In this document: piece by piece, positions 1 to 5,089 of the stretch
How the letters are laid out: every line of letters starts with the position of its first letter
Numbering within the stretch: the stretch's first letter is position 1
Source: Desulfurococcales archaeon
GTDB lineage: Archaea > Thermoproteota > Thermoprotei_A > Sulfolobales > AG1
Length of the DNA stretch: 9,753 bases
Assembly (NCBI GenBank): GCA_026990885.1
Contig: JALXCO010000296.1
Location: forward strand, 1-9,753
Direction: 5' to 3'
Made by a program: the position numbers and the translations under genes
Notes under the pieces: generated by a model
Database searches by the model: none
Told to the model about the DNA's origin: nothing
Seen by the model: the letters and a program-made list of their open reading frames with translations, nothing else

Positions 1-1
1 T

Positions 2-175
2 ACTAGGGGTATGATGGCTTTGAAGAGGCTGAAGGTTTATATTGGCGTGCCTGAGGAGCTGAAAAGAAGCAATCTGAAGATGATAAGGCTGTCTATAGCT
101 GATGCCTCTAGACTAGGTAATAAATACGTCTATGTTGAAGATATATGTAGGCATCTCGGGTGGAAGGGTGTTTGA
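2..175 (+). CDS. rpl13: Large ribosomal subunit protein L13 (uL13), C-terminal fragment
   Basis: This is the 3' end of the gene for ribosomal protein uL13, a 50S subunit protein that binds 23S rRNA; the first part lies left of the window. The 57 visible residues begin TRGMMALKRLKVYIGVPEEL, which matches the archaeal L13 pattern of a basic Arg-Gly-rich stretch followed by L-K-V-Y-x-G-V-P. The protein ends HLGWKGV at a TGA (173-175). It is followed after only 2 nt by S9, the usual L13-S9 pairing in archaea and bacteria, which supports the call. The reading frame is clean and nothing suggests a pseudogene. The identification rests on this C-terminal motif plus context, since the RNA-binding core is not visible. 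Confidence 0.9.
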   Translation, partial: TRGMMALKRLKVYIGVPEELKRSNLKMIRLSIADASRLGNKYVYVEDICRHLGWKGV

Positions 176-177
176 GC

Positions 178-594
178 ATGTCCGAGTCTAGGAAGCTGGT
201 TATATCTTCGGGGAAGAGAAAGACTGCTATAGCTAGAGCTATTATTAGGGAGGGTAGGGGCAGGTTTAGGGTGAATGGTGTACCTATAGAGATATGGCCT
301 ATAGAGATCGCTAGGCTGAAGATGATCGAGCCCTACCTGCTGATCGGGGAGGAGCTGAGGAGCAGGATAGATATAGATGTCAGGGTTGAGGGAGGAGGCT
401 ACATGGGTCAGGCCGAAGCCGTTAGGATAGCTGTTGCTAGGGGCATCTCCAAGTTCTATGATGACATACCTGAGGTTAGGAAGATATATAGGGAGTATGA
501 TAGGGTCATGCTTGCCGGTGATCCTAGAAGGACGGAGCCTGAGAAGTGGATGAGGTATTCAGCTAGAAGATTCAGGCAGAAGTCATATAGGTGA
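178..594 (+). CDS. rps9: Small ribosomal subunit protein S9 (uS9)
   Basis: Ribosomal protein uS9 of the 30S subunit, whose C-terminal tail reaches the P-site tRNA. From ATG 178 it is 138 residues, a normal archaeal length. It has the family N-terminus SGKRKTAIARA (residues 11-21), the G-x-G-x-x-x-V-N-G turn (26-34), the central GGGYMGQAEA segment (72-81), and the invariant basic tail RRFRQKSYR ending in Tyr-Arg. Start choice: in-frame GTG 160 and TTG 172 also exist. TTG 172 overlaps the L13 stop as TTGA, but GGGTG at 166-170 lies 7 nt before ATG 178 and only 1 nt before TTG 172, and the ATG gives the usual family N-terminus. The stop codon is part of the Shine-Dalgarno site of rpoN, so the two genes are probably translationally coupled. 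Confidence 0.96.
   Translation: MSESRKLVISSGKRKTAIARAIIREGRGRFRVNGVPIEIWPIEIARLKMIEPYLLIGEELRSRIDIDVRVEGGGYMGQAEAVRIAVARGISKFYDDIPEVRKIYREYDRVMLAGDPRRTEPEKWMRYSARRFRQKSYR
590..594 (+). promoter_or_regulatory. Ribosome binding site of rpoN embedding the S9 stop codon
   Basis: GGTGA at 590-594 matches the archaeal anti-Shine-Dalgarno sequence and lies 5 nt before ATG 600. The last three bases are the S9 stop codon. The spacing selects ATG 600 over the in-frame GTG 591 and ATG 594. The same GGTGA-plus-5-nt geometry occurs before rps2. Confidence 0.7.
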
Positions 595-599
595 TGCTG

Positions 600-800
600 A
601 TGATCATTCCAGTCAGATGCTACACGTGCGGCTACCCAATATCGATTCACTGGGAGGAGTTTGAGTCGAGGGTTAGGAGGGGTGAGGACCCCAAAAAGGT
701 TCTAGACGATCTTGGTGTGAGGAGATATTGCTGTAGAAGGATTCTTCTGACCCACGTGCCTTTAATTAGGGATCTTATATTTTACTCTAGAAAAATCTAG
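600..800 (+). CDS. rpoN: DNA-directed RNA polymerase subunit N (RPB10 homologue)
   Basis: RpoN is the small zinc-binding subunit of archaeal RNA polymerase, homologous to eukaryotic RPB10, and acts in the Rpo3/Rpo11/Rpo10/Rpo12 assembly platform. From ATG 600 it is 66 residues and starts MIIPVRCYTCG, the family signature. The zinc ligands are Cys7 and Cys10 (CxxC) and the Cys44-Cys45 pair in RRYCCRR. The W-E-E-F...GEDP..VLDDLG stretch (18-39) is also typical. GTG 591 and ATG 594 would add a few residues, but the family begins at MIxPVRC and the GGTGA at 590-594 is correctly placed for 600. In several archaea rpoK and enolase follow this gene; here rps2 follows directly. Confidence 0.96.
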   Translation: MIIPVRCYTCGYPISIHWEEFESRVRRGEDPKKVLDDLGVRRYCCRRILLTHVPLIRDLIFYSRKI

Positions 801-807
801 CTGTCTA

Positions 808-812
808 GGTGA
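808..812 (+). promoter_or_regulatory. Ribosome binding site deciding the rps2 start
   Basis: GGTGA at 808-812 lies 5 nt before GTG 818, the same spacing as at rpoN. The alternative in-frame GTG 809 overlaps this site itself, so GTG 818 is preferred. Confidence 0.6.
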
Positions 813-817
813 TCTCC

Positions 818-1495
818 GTGTCGAAAGATAATTCCTCGGAGGAGCAGTCTTCGGAGGTATCTAAAGAATCCAAGATGGTGTCAACATACTCAACGGTAGA
901 GCTTCTTGTACCTATCGACGTGTACCTTTCTGCAGGCGTACATATAGGGACGTACTTCTCTAACAAGCAGATGGAGCGCTATATATATAGGGTTAGGCCC
1001 GACGGTCTCTATGTTCTCGATGTTAGAAAGATCGATGAGAGGCTCAGGATCGCCAGTAAGTTTCTAGCGAGGTTCGATCCTCAGGACGTGCTTGTTGTGG
1101 GTGCTAGACAATATAGCTTCAAGCCTATAGAGATGTTCTCCAAGGTTGTTGGCACAAAATACGTTATCGGTAGATTCCTGCCGGGAACCCTGACCAACCC
1201 TAACCTAACCCACTACGTGGAGCCTGAGGTGCTGGTGGTTACTGACCCTAAGGTTGATTCACAGCCGCTTGAGGAGGCCGTTGAGATAGGGGTTCCTGTC
1301 GTTGCGTTCATAAGTACCGATGCCAGGATATATGGTATCGATCTAGCTATTCCAGCAAATAATAAGGGGAGAAAGTCGTTGGCTCTTCTCTACTATATCC
1401 TCGCCAGACAGATTCTCAGGGAGAAAGGGATGCTGGGCCCGACGGACGAGCTTCCAGTGAAGCTTGAGGAGTTCGAGACCCGGGTGGTTGTTTGA
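818..1495 (+). CDS. rps2: Small ribosomal subunit protein S2 (uS2, archaeal type)
   Basis: Ribosomal protein uS2 (eukaryotic SA homologue), a late-assembling 30S protein on the solvent side. From GTG 818 it has 225 residues. The first 25 or so are a Ser/Glu/Lys-rich, probably disordered tail. The conserved fold begins near residue 34: YLSAGVHIGT (36-45), YIYRVRPDGLYVLDVRK (55-71), a VVGARQY strand (93-99), and GRFLPGTLTNP (118-128), which is diagnostic of archaeal and eukaryotic S2. EPEVLVVTDP (135-144) and AIPANNKGRKS (177-187) follow. GTG 809 is an alternative start adding three residues. The stop codon overlaps the TTG start of the MEMO gene (TTGA), indicating co-translation. Confidence 0.96.
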   Translation: MSKDNSSEEQSSEVSKESKMVSTYSTVELLVPIDVYLSAGVHIGTYFSNKQMERYIYRVRPDGLYVLDVRKIDERLRIASKFLARFDPQDVLVVGARQYSFKPIEMFSKVVGTKYVIGRFLPGTLTNPNLTHYVEPEVLVVTDPKVDSQPLEEAVEIGVPVVAFISTDARIYGIDLAIPANNKGRKSLALLYYILARQILREKGMLGPTDELPVKLEEFETRVVV

Positions 1496-2352
1496 AAATA
1501 AGGCATCCCGCTGTTGCTGGCTACTTCTATGAGTCGGATAGAAACGATCTAGTTAAAAGGATAGAGTGGTGCTTTCTCCACCCGATAGGTATAGGTAAAC
1601 TTCCAGCTAGAGAAGGATCTGTGGAGGAAGGATACGTAAGCAGTGTTTTTCTCGCCCCACACGCGGGGTACATGTATAGCGGTCCTGTAGCCTCGCACAC
1701 ATACTATAATGTCTACCTATCTGGCGCTCCCGAGACAATCGTTATTGCCGGCCCAAACCACACTGGTATGGGTTCTCTAGTAGCAACAATGATTGATGCT
1801 TCGTGGGAGACTCCCCTGGGTAGAGTTGAGGTGGACAGCGAGCTTGCTAGGGAGATTGTTAGGGAGAGCAGCTATCTAGATATAAATGATGAGGCCCACA
1901 TGAATGAGCATTCAGTCGAGGTGCAGCTTCCATTTCTCCAGTATCTCTTTGGTGATAGATTCAGGTTTGTGCCTATAGTATTGATGATCCAGAATCCAGC
2001 CGTTTCTGAGGACCTGGCTAAAGCGATATATAACGCGGCGAATAAGCTGGGGAGAGGCATCATTTATATCGCGTCGTCTGACTGGACCCACTACGAGCCC
2101 CATGATAGTGCGGTTAAGAAGGATCTATCCGCCCTTGAATATGTAGCTAAAATGGATCCTGAGTCGTTCTACTCATATATAGAAGCCAACAACGTTACTG
2201 CTTGTGGTCCTGGCCCCGTAATGATCATGATGTATCTAGCCAAGCTAATGGGGTACTCTAAAATAAAGATCCTCAAGTACGCTACCTCTGGAGACGTAAC
2301 CGGGGATAAGAGCTGGGTTGTTGGCTACGCCTCCGCTGTTGCTGTTAAGTAG
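1492..2352 (+). CDS. MEMO-family protein (AmmeMemoRadiSam system protein B)
   Basis: This is a MEMO1 homologue of 286 residues, close to the usual family size. The fold is related to class III extradiol dioxygenases (LigB type), but the biochemical role in archaea is not established; human MEMO1 has been described as a metal-binding protein. Visible motifs are RHPAVAGYFY at the N-terminus, PHAGYMYSG (56-64), GPNHTG (87-92), MNEHSVEVQLPFLQ (137-150), SSDWTHY (195-201) and ACGPGP (237-242). The pocket residues His57, His90, His200 and Cys238 are all retained, so a metal-binding site is plausible. The TTG start overlaps the S2 stop; GGGTGG at 1482-1487 lies 4 nt upstream and supports it. MEMO next to rps2 is a conserved archaeal arrangement. 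A possible partner, AMMECR1, is encoded at 8369-9046 on the opposite strand. Confidence 0.93.
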   Translation: MKIRHPAVAGYFYESDRNDLVKRIEWCFLHPIGIGKLPAREGSVEEGYVSSVFLAPHAGYMYSGPVASHTYYNVYLSGAPETIVIAGPNHTGMGSLVATMIDASWETPLGRVEVDSELAREIVRESSYLDINDEAHMNEHSVEVQLPFLQYLFGDRFRFVPIVLMIQNPAVSEDLAKAIYNAANKLGRGIIYIASSDWTHYEPHDSAVKKDLSALEYVAKMDPESFYSYIEANNVTACGPGPVMIMMYLAKLMGYSKIKILKYATSGDVTGDKSWVVGYASAVAVK

Positions 2353-2360
2353 ATGTCTCG

Positions 2361-3146
2361 ATGTCTATTATGGAGGGGACCTCCAGCTATATAGATCTCG
2401 ATCTATATATGCCTATATTCGGCATCCCGTTAGAGGGCAGATTGAACCCAGTTGTTGTTTGTAGGCTGAAAAACACTGTAGGGTTAAAGGTGTCTCTGGA
2501 TGTTTCTGATGAGAATAGGGTTTCGATTTCTGGATACAGGTCTAGGGTCTTCAGGGATATATTGCGCAGATTCGTAGAGGAGTTATCGCAGGAGCTGCAG
2601 GCTAGATTCAGTGTTGAGATAGATGTATACCTTGAGAAACCTGTCCTGCTTCCTGGAGCCCTCTATGTGTTGGCCACACAGTATATTGGGGAGATCATTT
2701 CCGAGGGTCAGCTCAGCAGTGAAGATCTGGTGAAGGCGCTGATAGTTATAGACCGGAAAGCTTTAGGGAGAAACGAATTTATCGAGGCTCTCAGGTGGGG
2801 TTTGGCGAAGAGATCCAGTATAGCTTTTAGAAGGTCTGACGAGATCATAGAGATAGACGATGGATCCTTCATGGCTATCGATGAGATGTATAGGAGCTAT
2901 AGGATTGGTGGGGATCTAGCTGTTGAGGGGGAGCTTATGGATCTTTTAACGAAGACTGTTGGGATAACCTCTATATATGGTGTTAGATATGTTAGGGCAA
3001 GGGATCTAGAGAATCTGTCGAAGCTCATATTTTTTCATAATAGGCTCTGGTCCATGATCTATGGGCTACCCATAATTAAGTCCTATAATGAAATCTATAT
3101 CTATGATGGTGTAGTTGTGGGTAGATTCAGATATGGATTCAGATGA
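2361..3146 (+). CDS. Degenerate GHMP-kinase-like protein at the mevalonate kinase locus
   Basis: A 261-residue protein without a clear family signature, lying exactly where archaeal clusters carry mevalonate kinase (after MEMO, before IPK). By eye it follows a GHMP-kinase layout. A beta-rich N-terminus is followed by VEIDVYLEKPVLLPGALYVL (85-104), where the family has a strand, P-x-x-x-GLGSSAA and a helix. Then comes a D-R-K-A-LG helix (131-136) and LSKLIFFHNRLWSMIYGLP (219-237), which resembles the N-H-x-L-L-x-x-L-G-x-S/T segment of mevalonate kinase. The essential motifs are missing: no P-G-K-x-x-L-x-G-E-H, no GLGSSA, and the C-terminal GAGGGGC is absent because the protein stops about 20 residues after this region. 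It is therefore probably not an active kinase. The frame is intact with host-like codons. The start is uncertain: ATG 2361 has no good ribosome binding site, and ATG 2370 and ATG 2409 are alternatives. Confidence 0.6.
   Translation: MSIMEGTSSYIDLDLYMPIFGIPLEGRLNPVVVCRLKNTVGLKVSLDVSDENRVSISGYRSRVFRDILRRFVEELSQELQARFSVEIDVYLEKPVLLPGALYVLATQYIGEIISEGQLSSEDLVKALIVIDRKALGRNEFIEALRWGLAKRSSIAFRRSDEIIEIDDGSFMAIDEMYRSYRIGGDLAVEGELMDLLTKTVGITSIYGVRYVRARDLENLSKLIFFHNRLWSMIYGLPIIKSYNEIYIYDGVVVGRFRYGFR
2371..2385 (+). repeat. Short perfect hairpin palindrome, copy 1
   Basis: TGGAGG and CCTCCA flank a 3-nt loop GGA, giving a 6-bp perfect hairpin just after the ATG at 2361. The same 16 bases (with the following G, to 2386) recur at 5257-5272. 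The GGAGG arm also matches the anti-Shine-Dalgarno sequence. Confidence 0.6.
2388..2409 (+). repeat. Perfect 10-bp inverted repeat, possible operator
   Basis: TATATAGATC at 2388-2397 and its exact reverse complement GATCTATATA at 2400-2409 are separated by only TC. It begins 2 nt after the previous hairpin and ends on the A of an in-frame ATG (2409-2411). It encodes the peptide Y-I-D-L-D-L-Y if translation starts at 2361. Dyad symmetry of this size is typical of operators for dimeric regulators, but it lies in coding sequence on the upstream start model. The function is inferred only. Confidence 0.55.
3124..3144 (+). repeat. 9-bp direct repeat around the IPK start codon
   Basis: GATTCAGAT occurs at 3124-3132 and again at 3136-3144, with the IPK start ATG (3133-3135) between the copies. 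The 12-nt period keeps both overlapping frames: it repeats R-F-R/G-F-R at the end of the upstream protein and D-S-D at the start of IPK. Confidence 0.7.
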
Positions 3147-3927
3147 TCTTACCATACTTAAAATCGGAGGGTCAGTTATAACCGATAAATCAACACCCCT
3201 TAAGGCGAACTATAAAGCCATCACTAGGATAGCGCGTGAGATTAGGAGGGCCCAGCAGGAGAGGGGGGAGATGAGGCTCATCATTATACATGGTGGAGGA
3301 AGCTTTGGGCACTATGTGGCTAGAAGGTATCTGGATCCCGAGGGCTATCTAGGGGTAAGGGGCTGCTGTGAGACTGCCCTGTGGATGCAGAGGCTTAACT
3401 CTATTATTGTTGAGAAGCTGAATCTAAACGGCCTCTGGGCCCTGTCGTTCTCTCCTCACTCATTTATGGTTGCTCGTGGAGGGGAGAATGGGTACGGAAT
3501 GTATATCGATCCTATAGTAAGGGCTATAGAGCATGGGGCCATCCCTGTATTGCATGGGGATGTTGTAGCTGACGATAAAGGCTTCAGAATAGTGTCTGGA
3601 GACACATTGGCTTGGGAGCTATCGGATCTGCTTGGGGCACGTAGCGTTCTCTTCGCAACCAACGTTGATGGCGTGTTTGATAGGGACCCCAGCTCTGGCC
3701 ATGGAACCCTGCTGAAGAAAGTAGTGGTTAGAGATCTGAAGGACAACATAGATTTATCTAAACCAAACACTATAGATGTAACCGGTGGTATGAAAATAAA
3801 GATTCTCAGCGGATACAGAGCCCTCAGCCGTGGAGCTGTGGGCTTCATATTTAATGGCTCGGTTAAGGATAACGTGTATCGAGCACTTATGGGGGATAGA
3901 AGCTTCGGCACGGTGATAATGTATTGA
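3133..3927 (+). CDS. Isopentenyl phosphate kinase
   Basis: Isopentenyl phosphate kinase phosphorylates isopentenyl phosphate to isopentenyl diphosphate with ATP, the last step of the archaeal mevalonate pathways. The protein is an amino-acid-kinase-fold enzyme of 264 residues. Motifs are the N-terminal LTILKIGGSVITDKS (6-20), the phosphate-binding HGGGSFGH (53-60) whose final His60 matches the IPK-specific catalytic histidine, SGDTLAWELS (155-164), TNVDGVF (176-182) and TGGMKIK (217-223). The His at the end of GGGxFGH separates IPK from related glutamate and aspartate kinases. ATG 3133 gives the family N-terminus and overlaps the upstream gene by 14 nt; TTG 3115 would add six residues. It is followed by IPP isomerase through a TTGA overlap, so enzyme and next step are co-translated. 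Confidence 0.94.
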   Translation: MDSDDLTILKIGGSVITDKSTPLKANYKAITRIAREIRRAQQERGEMRLIIIHGGGSFGHYVARRYLDPEGYLGVRGCCETALWMQRLNSIIVEKLNLNGLWALSFSPHSFMVARGGENGYGMYIDPIVRAIEHGAIPVLHGDVVADDKGFRIVSGDTLAWELSDLLGARSVLFATNVDGVFDRDPSSGHGTLLKKVVVRDLKDNIDLSKPNTIDVTGGMKIKILSGYRALSRGAVGFIFNGSVKDNVYRALMGDRSFGTVIMY

Positions 3928-5036
3928 AGACCTCTAGAAGGAAATGGGAGCATATAGATATAACTCTAAATAGAGAGGTTGAGGGCCCCCAAACCACATG
4001 GTTTGAGCACGTACACCTCATACACCACGCCGCGCCAGAGCTCAACTTCGCCGATATAGACACCAGCATATATTTCCTCAACAAGAAGCTGTCGGCACCA
4101 GTAATGATCACAGGGATGACCGGGGGGCATCCAGATGTTGCACATATAAATGCGGCGCTTGCCGAGGTAGCTGAGGAATTCAAGATAGCTATGGGTGTAG
4201 GCTCCCAAAGGGCCGCTATAGAGAATCCAGAGCTGGCTGAGTCCTTCGCTATAGTCAGGAAGAAGGCTCCCTCAACAGTGCTTGTAGCCAATATTGGTGC
4301 TGCCCAGATTGTTGGGGGGTATAGCTTGAAGGAGGTTAAGAAGGCTGTTGAGATGATCGATGCCGACGCTATAGCTATCCATCTAAACCCTGCTCAAGAG
4401 GTTATTCAGCCTGAGGGGGAGCCTATATATAGGAATCTTATCAGCTCTATATCCAGGCTTGTAGACGCTATAGATGTGCCGGTCATCATTAAGGAAACGG
4501 GATGCGGCTTATCCATGGAAGTTGTTAGGGATCTTAGGGATGCCGGTGTAAGGATCTTCGATGTATCGGGCGCTGGAGGAACAAACTGGATACTGGTTGA
4601 GAAGTATCGAGCTCTCAAATCGGGCGACGAGCTTAAAGCGGCTCTAGCCGACTCCATATCTGTATGGGGTATACCTTCAGCGGCATCAATTATAGAGGCC
4701 AGGTTCATGGCTCCAGACGCGGTTATAATAGGTAGCGGAGGTATAAGAACAGGCATCGACGCAGCCAAAGCGATAGCTCTTGGCGCCGACATGGTTGGTA
4801 TAGCTCGACCCGCTTTAGAGGCGTACTTTAGGGGGAGGCTTAACCTATATATAGACGCCTTTATAAGGGAGATAAAGGCCGCGATGTTTCTTACGGGCTC
4901 TAAGAAGGTTCATGATTTAAGGAAGAAACCCATAGTAATTACCGGCGTTTTGAGGGAGTGGATGAGTGAAAGGAAGATTGATAGATGGGACTACGAGCTC
5001 ATGAGGAGGGGATTGAGCAAGACATCTATCCTGTAG
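3924..5036 (+). CDS. fni: Type 2 isopentenyl-diphosphate delta-isomerase (FMN dependent)
   Basis: This enzyme interconverts IPP and dimethylallyl diphosphate using reduced FMN, supplying the allylic primer for GGPP synthase. The 370-residue protein is a TIM-barrel flavoprotein with all type 2 signatures: MTGG (65-68), GSQR (93-96), HLNPAQEVIQPEGE (153-166) with the catalytic Gln and the Mg-binding Glu, KETGCG (190-195), SGAGGTNW (215-222), WGIPSAAS (248-255), GSGGIRTG (270-277) for flavin phosphate binding, and GIARP (292-296). The TTG start at 3924 shares bases with the IPK stop (TTGA), and GGTGA at 3912-3916 is 7 nt upstream. In some archaea an RNase J gene follows; here a 53-nt gap leads directly to GGPP synthase. 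Confidence 0.96.
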   Translation: MKTSRRKWEHIDITLNREVEGPQTTWFEHVHLIHHAAPELNFADIDTSIYFLNKKLSAPVMITGMTGGHPDVAHINAALAEVAEEFKIAMGVGSQRAAIENPELAESFAIVRKKAPSTVLVANIGAAQIVGGYSLKEVKKAVEMIDADAIAIHLNPAQEVIQPEGEPIYRNLISSISRLVDAIDVPVIIKETGCGLSMEVVRDLRDAGVRIFDVSGAGGTNWILVEKYRALKSGDELKAALADSISVWGIPSAASIIEARFMAPDAVIIGSGGIRTGIDAAKAIALGADMVGIARPALEAYFRGRLNLYIDAFIREIKAAMFLTGSKKVHDLRKKPIVITGVLREWMSERKIDRWDYELMRRGLSKTSIL

Positions 5037-5045
5037 CTTCATGCC

Positions 5046-5055
5046 TAAAATATTA
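5046..5055 (+). promoter_or_regulatory. Possible internal promoter before GGPP synthase
   Basis: The only gap over 50 nt in the + strand train (5037-5089) holds TAAAATATTA, which resembles an archaeal TATA box. A start point about 26 nt downstream would fall near 5076, leaving a leader of roughly 12-15 nt before TTG 5090. No clear BRE is visible and no strong Shine-Dalgarno precedes the TTG. Confidence 0.3.
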
Positions 5056-5089
5056 GTCTCATATAGCTAACACAGTATGTGGGATTAGG

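Noticed and set aside
459..542. ATGATGA followed by CTGA elements, like a C/D box guide RNA
   Set aside because: The spacing between C and D' boxes is too short for a guide, the D box is about 75 nt away, and everything is explained by S9 coding sequence.
982..995. TATATATA stretches inside genes (also near 4430, 4850 and 6330) as internal promoters
   Set aside because: They come from common Tyr-Ile-Tyr and Ile-Tyr-Arg codon strings in a genome rich in ATA and TAT, and no gene starts at a suitable distance downstream.
3456..3953. 165-residue open frame on the - strand opposite IPK
   Set aside because: It lies wholly antisense to a well-conserved gene, its protein has low complexity (Ser/Pro/Leu/Thr-rich) and no recognisable motif. 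It is a shadow of the purine-rich coding strand.
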